Shown here in pieces: positions 37,256-46,840 of a DNA stretch of 64,000 bases. Source of the stretch: Calycina herbarum. Lineage: Eukaryota > Ascomycota > Leotiomycetes > Helotiales > Pezizellaceae. The stretch covers positions 62,001 through 126,000 of the forward strand of contig LLEY01000078.1 in assembly GCA_001414485.1 (NCBI GenBank), in the 5' to 3' direction. Under the pieces are notes generated by a model that was not told the DNA's origin, did not search any database, and worked only from the letters and a program-made list of their open reading frames with translations. The position numbers were made by a program, and so were the translations under genes. Position 1 is the first letter of the stretch. Every line of letters starts with the position of its first letter.

Positions 37256-37372
37256 ATAGCTTCTATAGTAATAATAACTTTGTGTAGTGTTGAGTATTTT
37301 GTATTATAATAACACTAGGTTGAAAAAGTGGGCGACTCGCTTGTGTGGGCGACTCGCTTGTGAAACACGTTA

Positions 37373-39163
37373 CTGCTTTCATTCTTTTATTATCATGTTT
37401 TAATTTTTTCTAATTCCTGCTATTGAATCTTGCCCTCACTCGTGAATTAAGTCTGAAATGAGGACTCGCCGTGCCCGTAGTTGATGGCTAGGAGATAAGT
37501 TAAACTGTGGTGACTCTGGCATCCCTACGGGTATAACTCGTATACGCCGGGGCTATGGTACGCAAATTATCAAAATTATCGCGACAGTTACTTTCTGTTC
37601 ATAGGCAAAGCTAACGAATGACTACAATCGGAAGTACATTGTCGCTCTACCATTTTCTCACTCACCACCAAATAGCATCCTGCAACAAAGAAGAGTTGGC
37701 TTTTTTGGAAGGATGTCCATTTTCAGAATGAATGAAGATTTTTCAAACAACTGGAAAATGTATCGATGGTAGATAAAAAACCGACAGTGAAAGTAGAAAT
37801 GAACGGTAATAGTTCAGACGAATGGCAAAAGTTCAGATGATTGTCTGAAAATTTGAACTTTGTGAAATTGCTTTGTTTTCAGTTCATTGTGTTCTACCTA
37901 TCAATCCAGAATCTCTTTTATCCCAATCCACGCTCAATCTATACCTTTGCCAAACCAAGGTGTCCAGTGTGCTATGCTGTTTACCTATTGCTCTCTGCCA
38001 TTCCCTCAGCCCCTAATTCAGGGTTCTTTTCTGTAGCTGTACACAGGTGCGTTTGTTTTCTTCATTGACCTTGTTACAAGTAAGATATAATCAGAAAAGT
38101 GGAATTAAGATATCGTCTCTAGTGCCATTCTCCTCTTAACTCTCACAACTTAATTTACTAAGAAGAGATGTGGAGCTTTCGGTTGCAAATCCGCAATTCA
38201 ACGCAATGATTTCGTATGGGAGTACGCGACTATCTGTACTTTTAGACAATGTAGCGAGGATGAGAAGAAAAACGCCAGATTTGCCAGAAACACAAGATAT
38301 GAATCGCTCTTTCTCGGTGTACCGCCAGGTGGTCTTCACCATGTGGCATCGTATGCTGCATTTAAAGGGTTAAAACAGAAGGGTCCATTGAATATCAAAG
38401 AATTGCCCTGACTGGAGATACCCGGTACGGAGAGCTTGCTTCCTACATCTGTTATCTGAAAGTTTGCTTCTGGTGTGGCCCTCGATTTATTATGTAGTTG
38501 TCGAATATGCGGTCACCGTCGATTGCTGCCGAGTTCGGATTTCGATATTTGGCTTTAGGCTTTTACTCCTACTGTACAAGGCCTAATATGTATTGAGCGC
38601 GGTGAGAAGCGGCCAAGCGCTGCAAACCGTGCTACGCCTTGTACCCCCCTCGGTGATCCAGTATTTGATGGTCATATTGTGAACTTGGTATAGAATAGAT
38701 TTGAAACCCACCTCCTTTCTGAGGGCTCTGGGAGTTCCAAGCCCCAGTTCAGCCCGAGGTCCCAAAGGATCGCCCAGGTCTTATTTATATCCTCCCTCTA
38801 GATTTTAGTATTTCTTGAACTAGTATAAAGTCAGGACTCTGAAACAAAGTGATTTGGCAATCACTCCCTCCTTGCATTCATTCCGTTAATCCTGGGTTTT
38901 TCTGGTTTTGCATCTTTCGCTGAAAGGGAAGCAATTTAAGCAAGGAAGAGGCTGTGAAGTTTTGAGTTTGACAACTATGTTTTGTATATCTAAGTATAAT
39001 CTTATGTATAAGACTTATTAGATGTGGGTAGTTATGATCACCTCTCAACTTAGTTGAGATACATCTATCTTGCACATAGATGCTCTTGGAGAAATTATAT
39101 TTAGAAACCTAACTCTTGGTCTAAGAGCAGGGACAAGCGATAAGGTACGGAGTCCTAATTCGC
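37373..39163. other. Intergenic, unmutated, no gene recognised
   Basis: Normal base composition resumes immediately after the transposon end. Only short overlapping frames are present (for example 37841-38068 and 38583-38765), without domains. Confidence 0.5.
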
Positions 39164-39247
39164 CACTTTTTCCAAAAACGAAAGCGCAAATTGCAAATCG
39201 TATAATTTAGAATTCAGAATTTGCGATTTCGTTTTTGGAAAAAAGTG
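39164..39247. repeat. Near-perfect 84-bp palindrome (hairpin)
   Basis: Arms of about 29 bp, starting CACTTTTTCCAAAAACGAAA on the left and its complement on the right with two differences, around a loop of about 25 nt. No clear target duplication flanks it. It could be a minimal foldback element or a terminator-like structure for the nearby minus-strand dehydrogenase remnant, which ends at 39319. Confidence 0.7.
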
Positions 39248-39318
39248 TCCAAAGATAGCGGAATTTAAAGAGATAACCTTGTAATAGCTTTATTAAGAAT
39301 ATCCCTAAGTAACACTGT

Positions 39319-40280
39319 TTAATACCGAAGTCTATCTCCAGACCATGAAATAAACTGGCCATTATCCTCTTTTGTAATAGCTTCTATTCCCTTTACAAGA
39401 CCAGCGATACATGTATCCATGTCGTCGACGAAATCATAGCCAGTCAGTCTGGTACTTACAAAGCCAGGCTCCATGTTCACAGTTGTGACCTTACGGCCCT
39501 CTTTTTCAAAGTCCCGCGCGAAGGTCATGGTTACTTGATTCAATGCGGTCTTGGCCACGCGGTATGCCATACAGGTTCCAATTTTGTTATCTGGGACATT
39601 GTTATTGAATTTATCAATATAAGAGAAAGGAATAAGATTTCGCTTACCTGTCACGGAGCCAAAAGCGGATGATATATTGACAATTCGACCATTTTCACTT
39701 TGTTCCAGATTTGGAAGAAAGTATCTGGTAGTTAAAAATGGGCCCTGGTTGTGTTTAATACAAGGCTAGTGATGTTGATTTGGTTGACTCACGACTGCCA
39801 TTGTAGAGAATCTCTCTATCATAAGCTGAGCAGTATTTTCTTGCCAGGCTTTGGGCGGGGGTGGCAATCCTGGAGAAAAGGGTTAGCAGCTGATATACAC
39901 ATTAGGCCTCAATGCATGCCTCCAACGTTGACAAGCACATCCAACGGGCCGTCGCCGTAAGCTTTTGCTGCAGCAGCAATACTGGTCTCGTCGAGGAAAT
40001 CGATCTCGAAAATCTTTGCTCCTGTTGCCACCAGCTTAAAGCAAATTAAGTCAGTTCAATTCCCACATTTCATCAAAACATTGGCTAACCTCTTGCACAC
40101 TAGGGTCATCACGACTCTGGGGACGAACAGAACCAGAAACATCCCATGACAAGGCTGCGAAAGATTTGGCAAGGTTCAGACCAATCCCTCTGTGTGCGCC
40201 TGACATGAACATCAGCAGGCGATCATGGCAAGGCGGAATGGGGGAGATATACCCACGATCAAAATTTTCTGGCTGGCCAT
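39319..40280 (-). pseudogene. Short-chain dehydrogenase/reductase (SDR), apparently frameshifted
   Basis: Five minus-strand exon blocks: 40253-40280, 40090-40199, 39920-40034, 39793-39869 and 39319-39744. They encode a Rossmann-fold SDR: MASQKILIVG, then AHRGIGLNLAKSF (the glycine-rich cofactor loop), SVRPQSRDDP, IFEIDFLDE, LDVLVNVGG, RIVNISSAFGS (active-site Ser), YRVAKTALNQ (the YxxxK catalytic pair) and NMEPGFVSTRL. Three oddities: joining blocks 1 and 2 is one base short for the conserved frame, block 2 has one base too many near 40140 (GATGGTTTC), and intron 3 has a GC donor (GCATGC) instead of GT. The 3' half is intact. The 5' lesions suggest a recent pseudogene, unless they are assembly errors. 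Substrate unknown. Confidence 0.68.
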
Positions 40281-40461
40281 AACTCTGCCGTCCCGAAGCT
40301 TAAACTTAGTGCTAGAATATATTGGCAAAGAGTGCAAGTGTGCTCTCAAGGGCATTGATACGAGAGCGGCTGTGTTGTGGTTTTGGTTGGCAACCTTCTT
40401 CCTTTAAAAGCTGGCTCTCATTTCAGCCCCATTAAACAATTGGTTCTCAATTGACGCGGAT

Positions 40462-40740
40462 GTCCAAATCAGTTCACCGAATAAAGAATGATAAGTGGAT
40501 GATAGATGCACACTGCCGCTGAGCTGAGTGTGGTAGTACAACAGAATGGCGGAAGTCCAAATCAGGTCACCGAATAGTGAATGATAAGTGGATGATAGAT
40601 GCACACCGCCGCTGAGCTGAGTGTGGTAGTACAACAGAATGGCGGAAGTCCAAATCAGGTCACCGAATAGTGAATGATAAGTGGATGATAGATCATTCTT
40701 CGGTTATGGCGCTGAGGCTGAGTCAAATATGAAAATAGGG
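40462..40740. repeat. Tandem repeat, 93-bp period
   Basis: Three successive units begin GTCCAAATCA at 40462, 40555 and 40648, nearly identical, the last truncated after GATGATAGATCATTC. A further TGTGGTAGTACAACA fragment recurs near 40752. The period is 31 codons, so one minus-strand frame is open through it, but the peptide has no recognisable domain. It lies in the promoter region of the CorA-like gene. Confidence 0.85.
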
Positions 40741-40884
40741 GCAAAGTAACAGTGTGGTAGTACAACATAATGGTGCCTAGCAAAGGCTTTTTTCATCTGG
40801 GGTATATATGCGTTATGGCAATCCTAATCACATGTAGTTTTTAGTGTATCGAGATACCAGGTCACTCCAAATACATCATGTGTA

Positions 40885-42647
40885 ATGGCTTCTCCCGCCC
40901 AAGAGGCTCCAGACGCACAAGCGGCGGAATCAATACAGCTTCCCGAAACCGCCATAACACGTTCTCCATCTGATAGTACGTAGCACATACAATAATATAT
41001 AACAACTGTTAACAGCTCTGTGTCATTTAGGTGGCCGAAAACAATTTGTAGATCTCGTAAGAGCATTCTCAACAAGGTCTAAGGAATTGTTTTTTGTTTG
41101 CGGGGAACATTATAAAGCATTTGCTCAATTTCTAGAAACAGCAAGTCGGAATACCTATACTTCGAACTCCCCTAGAACTCAAACACCCGTGGTTTGTGTA
41201 CATATCAATAATCCAGCCAAGCCAAAGGTGGAGGTAATTTCCTTTGATGCAATCAATGGACACAATTTGTTTCAAACCAGTGCCCAAATCGACCCTCAGA
41301 CGTCACAAATCATATTTTTAAGGGGATGGCAATCGTCGGAATGGCTGAGGGTTCTGGGAGCACAGTGCGGCATTGATCCAGAGTTCTTTCGACGACATCT
41401 CGACTTTGTTCGTTATACTGAACACCACGACCTACCCGCCCTGCCATCTTCAAACCATAACATATGGCGACTTCGAATTACCACTATATGTCATCGACAA
41501 GTTGACGGTTCAGAGGACATTGAAAGGAGTCGTGAATCGGATTTCGGTGTGGTTGAAAAGTATCAGAGAGACCTGCGGGCAAAGGGGACAATAGGCAGTT
41601 CAATTGTTCGCAGATATGCAATCCATGACGAAACGGTTTCGACAATTGAACAGGATATCTCTATTTCAGTGAGACAAAAGAGGAAGGGCGGTTGGACCGG
41701 TGAGTATTGAGCCCCGGAAAGGTGTAGCCAATCTAACCATGGCAGGACTGGTGTGGCTTGACAGCGGAAAGCCTCTCGAAGAAAGCGAGTTTGCACCATT
41801 GCGCGAACGCAAGGACCACGAGACGTCTTCATACTTGCCGACCATTCAGCATAAGTCGAGAGCTGCGTTGCACGATGATGACCTTGACAAATTTATCCAA
41901 ATTGATCGACAGAGTTCGCCTTCTCAACCGCCGAAGTCAGACAGGCCTTTACAAAGCGCTTGCCTGCTCCCCTTCCAGTACGGAGCATCTCTAAATCGAG
42001 ATCTCATGAGAATTGATGCACTCTATGCTTTTAGTGAGCTCTTTGCGTTTGCTGCATTCTCCGAGAACCAATTCATAAACTTTGTTGAAAAGCAAGTCAC
42101 AGACACAGTTCGGGCTTTCCGCGGTCAGGAACAGTGGTCCATAGCGACTCTGAAGTACAGTAAAGATCTTTTAGAAGACCATGTTCAGCATATCCAATCC
42201 ACGCTGAATTGTCTCGAGAATGAAGACAAGTCCAATATGCCTAGAGCCAAGGAAGTCGCCGATTGCGAAGCCAGGAACATGGTTTTGGAGTTCCTGCTGG
42301 ATGATTTCAAGTACCTCTTGCTTCGGACTCAGAATATTGCCACTCGTGCAAAAGAAGGAACGGAAACAATCATGAATGACATATTGCTCAAAGATTCGAG
42401 GCAAAGCATCAATCAGGCCAGGGAAGTTGGGAGACTTTCCCTTTTAGCGTATTTCTTTCTTCCAATGTCGTTTGTAACCTCTGTATTTGGTATGAATAGT
42501 GTCGAGATCTCAGATTGGAGATGGTCTGTGGGGGCGATTCTCATAGTATTTTTCTCTGTCATGGTTCTCTCGTTGATGTTGGGATTTTGGGGAGCTATGC
42601 CATGGAACTCCCGTAAATCTGGAGGCCGAAAGGTCGTGGAAAGATGA
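40885..42647 (+). CDS. CorA-like magnesium transporter family protein
   Basis: Three exons: 40885-40975, 41031-41699 and 41746-42647, giving 553 aa. The start MASPAQEAPDAQ was chosen because its exon splices in phase to GRKQFVDLVRAF. The N-terminal 450 residues are a cytosolic region with a long helical segment. The C-terminal part has two membrane helices; the first is followed by SFVTSVFGMNSVE, containing the GMN pore signature of the CorA family, and the second is ILIVFFSVMVLSLMLGFWG. Such fungal CorA-like proteins are diverse, and magnesium specificity is not proven by the motif alone. The stop lies 37 bp from the stop of the convergent NLR-like gene, so their 3' UTRs must overlap. Confidence 0.88.
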
Positions 42648-42684
42648 ATGGTGAAGGGATGGGCTTAATAGAATATATTTTTCT

Positions 42685-45600
42685 TTACCTGTGAGGTATT
42701 GGTACGAGTTCTTCGAAGTCGTCTGCTGTGAGAGGCCTGCTTTCGTCCGAAGTAGGCGCAATGGTCTTCCATAATTGAACAGCCTTTCCAAGGGATATGG
42801 CAGCTCCTGTTTCATTTCCTTCAAATTCTTGTAGTTGAGAAAATCGAAAGAGGGTCCGGGCTAGCTCTGGTGCGTACCAAGTGTGTGCTCTAAAGCCAGC
42901 TAGAGCTTGGTGGAAATAAATTCTATAATAGACGTTAGTACTCATTGTAACACTCCAAATTTGAGTTCTTACCTAGCAGTCTCACACTGTCTAAGCTCAA
43001 AATGATAGAACCCAAGATTACTACAAGCTTGGCTTGTGTAGCGAGTGTTGGTGCCTACGGTGTTTTTGAAGTGCTTTAATGCAAGTTTGTTAGCTTCAAA
43101 GCTTTCAATAGGATGTCCGAGCTTTGAGTGAAGGTAACCCATGCATCTATATGTCAACCCTAGGCTGTAAGAGTTAGTGGCGATTCTATACCTGACTTGA
43201 AGTGCACCCACTGAAATGACCATCTTTCTTTGTTATCAAAACGGCTAAGATGGTAAAATTCTGTTGCTTTCATCAGTTTCATTCCTTCATCAAACTGACC
43301 AAGTGCAGAAAGAGCAAATGCCTGGTGACAATTTGCCCATGTCGGCCAGTCGTCCCCTGATTGAAATCTAGGACTTTTGATCGTGATATCAATTGCTATT
43401 CGGCAATGCTCGATGGACTTTTCGTAAAGGCCTGAGAGCATACAGACCTGACCAAGCTCTCCATGTGCCATGCCAAAGCGATCCTCCGTAAATTGGGTGC
43501 CGTCCTTTAATTTCTGACGGATCTCGAAATGCTCCTGTGCATAAGCCATCATTTGCGGCCGTTGGTAATTTGTCTGGCCAGAAATGGCTGACAGGGTAAA
43601 GAGGGTATCCGCCAATATCTCTAACATCTCGTCGCCTGAGTTGCTGCGGCATAACTTGAGGACATAATCGAAAAGAGGACGTGCAGAGAAGAAGTCACTG
43701 CGTTCGTAAAGGTACCTATGATATAAACATCTCTCTCAACAGATAAATCAAACTAGAAACTCACCATCCAGCGAATAGGAGCAATTTTGCGAGCTCCATT
43801 GTCGTATTTATAGGAAGATCCCATGATGTGTGATTCTGAGCGGCATTGTTCAATTTCAAAATGTGCTGCAACAGTTCCTCTGACTTCTCCCAAGTTACTG
43901 TTTCATGATCAAACTGAAGAAACCCAGTGGGCCAAGCTTTGAGAACCATATATACGGTTAGAGTAAACATTTCGACGGTCAAGCTATTCGGCATGTGTGC
44001 TTGCACAACGTCCTGTACTAGTCGGTGGAGTGTAATTATGCTGTTTTCTTTCACTCGTTTGACTAGGGATACCTTCGTCAACTCAGCTCGAGCTTTGATG
44101 TAACTAACATCGGCCGTGGGAAAGTCTTGAGGCAGATGTTCCAGCTTGCATTCGGTGAAAAGGGATTCCTGAACGGCATCTGGGTTCAAGAATGACACGA
44201 CTTGGAGCACGAGTAATGCTGTCTTACTCAGGCTTTCCAAGGCCCATACCGTGAACAATGAATGTTTGTAGTAGCTATCCCGAAGAAACGTAGGGTTATC
44301 CTTCGTGACAGCAGCTTTCGATGTCTCCTTATCGTAAAACTCGAGAAACTCCTTCATTGTCATTTCCCAACGTTCTATTAATGCAGCGATTTGAGAGATG
44401 GCGAGTGGTAAACCACCAAAGCGCTCAGCCAATGCAACTGAGTCGGTGACATGATCCATGCGGTCGTCGAGATCTAGTTTTCTTCGCAGAAATTCCGCTG
44501 CTTCTGGTGTGGGAAAGCTTTCCAGGTCAACTCCAATGCGATCCTTCTTAGCTAGCGGGTCCCGACTTGTGAGTAGAATTGACCCCGCACCACCGATTGG
44601 CCAATAGCTACCCAGCAACTCTAGATCATCAATGTTATTGAAGATCAATAACCATGATGCCTCATGGGATTGGGAGTCCGGTGTGCCACTGATAGTTGAA
44701 GAGGTTGGTCGTGTCATAGGAGTCGATAGCCATTCTAATACGACATTACGGCTGATAACACGATCTGTATCCGCAGCATCGTTGAATCCCAGTTGCGTTG
44801 CGATATTACCAAAGCCGTCCGCAAGCTTGGTATTTTCGTCTGCCTCTATCCAAAAGATAGCGTCGTATTGATCTCTGCGAGAAAATGCGTACTCTATGGC
44901 AATTTGAGTCTTCCCCACCCCGCCAAGACCACAAAGAGCAAATGCTCGCAGCCCCTCGTTCGAGAACTGGGAGGCTCCTTGCACATGTGGTCGCCCAGGT
45001 AAGAGTGCCTCATCGATGTTCTTTAATATGGATTTGCGTCCAAAGAAGTGATGGTTTTGCGATATACCCTTCAGAATATAACAAGGAATTGGCAGGGTCT
45101 TATCTTGGACCACAAGATCATTGAGCATCGGGAGTAGTTCCTCGCTAGAGCGATCAGTTGTATTAAGAACCGCCTCATTGCTTTCTTGCACTCCTTGTCC
45201 GATTTCTAGGAGAACGTTAATAATCAAGGTAACTAAGGAGGTTCCGTGGGTGGGTTGTAGATACATACCTGGGAAAAAAACCGAGCCGGCAGTACTTTCA
45301 ATTATATCATCATTAACCTGCCTTGGTAATGGTTGGCCAATCTCTACTAGCTTCATCATTAGTAATTGAAGGGCCATCTTTGACTTCAACGAACCTAGAG
45401 AAGAGGTGCTTCCAGCAGGGCCCACTTGCGGAGCTTGAGTAGTGTGTAGGAGATTTCTGATCGCGGAAAATGCTTTTGATCCTGCTTTACACAAGCCAAT
45501 TTCGTAATGATCAGCTTCTACCTCGATTAACTCCTCATAAAGAAGGGAGGTTTTGGCAAACTCCTTGTCGACCAGCTTACTGAGTCAGCGATATCCCAGT

Positions 45601-46474
45601 TGAGACGTGATCTTTCAATCACAGAATGTGGAGGAGGCTTACAGTATATTTGGATGAATCGAACATCCCACGATTGATTTTTGTACGCTTGGTTTCACAT
45701 ATTGACAAAACGTTCACATTAATATTAGATTCTTCGAACCGACGTGAAATCCCAGCAACCAAGGCTTCTTCGAACTCTGCTTGTGAGAGTTGAATATTTG
45801 ACAGTTTTAATACAGATTGGAGTATAAGAGGCAGTCTGAACCATTCGCTTCGCCTGGTGTAGGTGGGATGCGGGGTCCCAAGAAATACCGTGCCTGCGTG
45901 AGTTTCTCGTATCCATCTACGTGATGGCTGAAGATACTGGTCATAAAGGATCGTCATTGCCTAGGATTTCATAAGCTTGGGGCTTTATATTGCTTGGAAA
46001 AAAATACCTTTTTTAGGACTAGACCACCTAGTCCAAGGCAGATGAAAACAAGAGGTCGCCGGAGAGCCTTCAAGATCAGTTGACGGTATCTTGCGTTTTG
46101 AGACGATAGCACATACCTGGGTTTCTCCAAGTTGCTGCATAATACAATCAAGCAGTGTGTCTCCTTGGAGGCTGAGAAAGTGCCATATTGATTCAAAGGA
46201 TTTCTCCCCGCCATATTCAAATCCCACCACCAGCGGAGATACGCCAATGTGTTCGGGGGAGAGCACGGTGGATAAATTTGCCCAAAAAGTGTCAAGATTC
46301 GATTTTGGGGCCTTCGTAGTGAAATCTGGGACGAGGACCACACTGTAAGATTAGATTCAATAATGCAACAATTCAGATACGGCCAGCTCACTTGAGGTCA
46401 AACTCGGTGCCGTTCTGAACAGACAGACGTCTTATCCTGGGGACGACTGGCTTCGTTCGAATTGCGAAAGCCAT
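42685..46474 (-). CDS. NLR-like protein: alpha/beta-hydrolase-like, NB-ARC, TPR (probable frameshift)
   Basis: Eight minus-strand exons: 46392-46474, 46117-46342, 46008-46067, 45643-45960, 43765-45576, 43192-43715, 42973-43159 and 42685-42922. Removing one base, the total is 1149 codons. The N-terminal alpha/beta-hydrolase-like domain has NVVLVPDFTTKAP and GTVFLGTPHPTY, but the nucleophile elbow reads CLGLGGLVLKKA where active relatives have HSLGG, so the catalytic Ser is absent. The NB-ARC domain has P-loop GLGGVGKTQIAIEYA, SWLLIFNNIDDLELL, GSILLTSRDP and GGLPLAISQIAALIE. Tetratricopeptide-like helices follow in the last four exons. The frame breaks near 45541-45544: LVDKEFAKTSLL runs into a stop, and YEELIEVEADHYEI continues in the next frame after a four-T run. 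Intron 6 (43160-43191) is only 32 nt. Architecturally this is a fungal NLR, a class linked to non-self recognition and cell death. Confidence 0.8.
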
Positions 46475-46840
46475 CGCTAATTCGTGTAGACGGAAGAAAG
46501 CCCAACTTCAGTGTGTATAATAGTAGAGAAGACGGTTGATGCCACAATAGACACCGAGGGTGTCAGTGGGTGTCTACGGAGGCACAGTAGGGAATTTTCC
46601 TGTCCAATGGCCGTTGCAGTTTGATTCCCTGTCTGCTTGAAAATAAGGACACCCTTTGGGTTTTTCAGCTCACCCCACTTCATTTTTCCTGAGTCTCACT
46701 TGGTGACACAATGCATCACCATTCCGGCGTACAAGTAGGCAATGTGTCAGGTATTTTCTTCTGCGAGGAATAAAACAAAATCTCTTCATGTTGTATAGGT
46801 GAAGGAACCCATCAATCACAAGCGAACACCCCGCGCCAGC
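46475..46840. other. Divergent promoter region between NLR-like and M20 genes
   Basis: 366 bp separate the start codons of two genes transcribed away from each other. No operator-like or TATA motif stands out. Confidence 0.5.

Larger units (their letters stand above)
29474..37370 (+). mobile_element. Fot1/pogo-like DNA transposon, RIP-degraded and split by an LTR retrotransposon
   Basis: Terminal inverted repeats start ACGTGTTTCAYAAGCGAGTC at both ends (left 29474 onward, complement ending at 37370) and are flanked by TA (29472-29473, 37371-37372). The outer repeat carries a second internal GCGAGTCGCC motif. Removing the 6040-bp retrotransposon and one copy of its ATTAT duplication leaves about 1.85 kb, the usual length of Fot1/pogo elements. 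The left end is heavily RIP-mutated while the last 100 bp on the right are nearly clean, so mutation stops inside the element. Confidence 0.85.
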
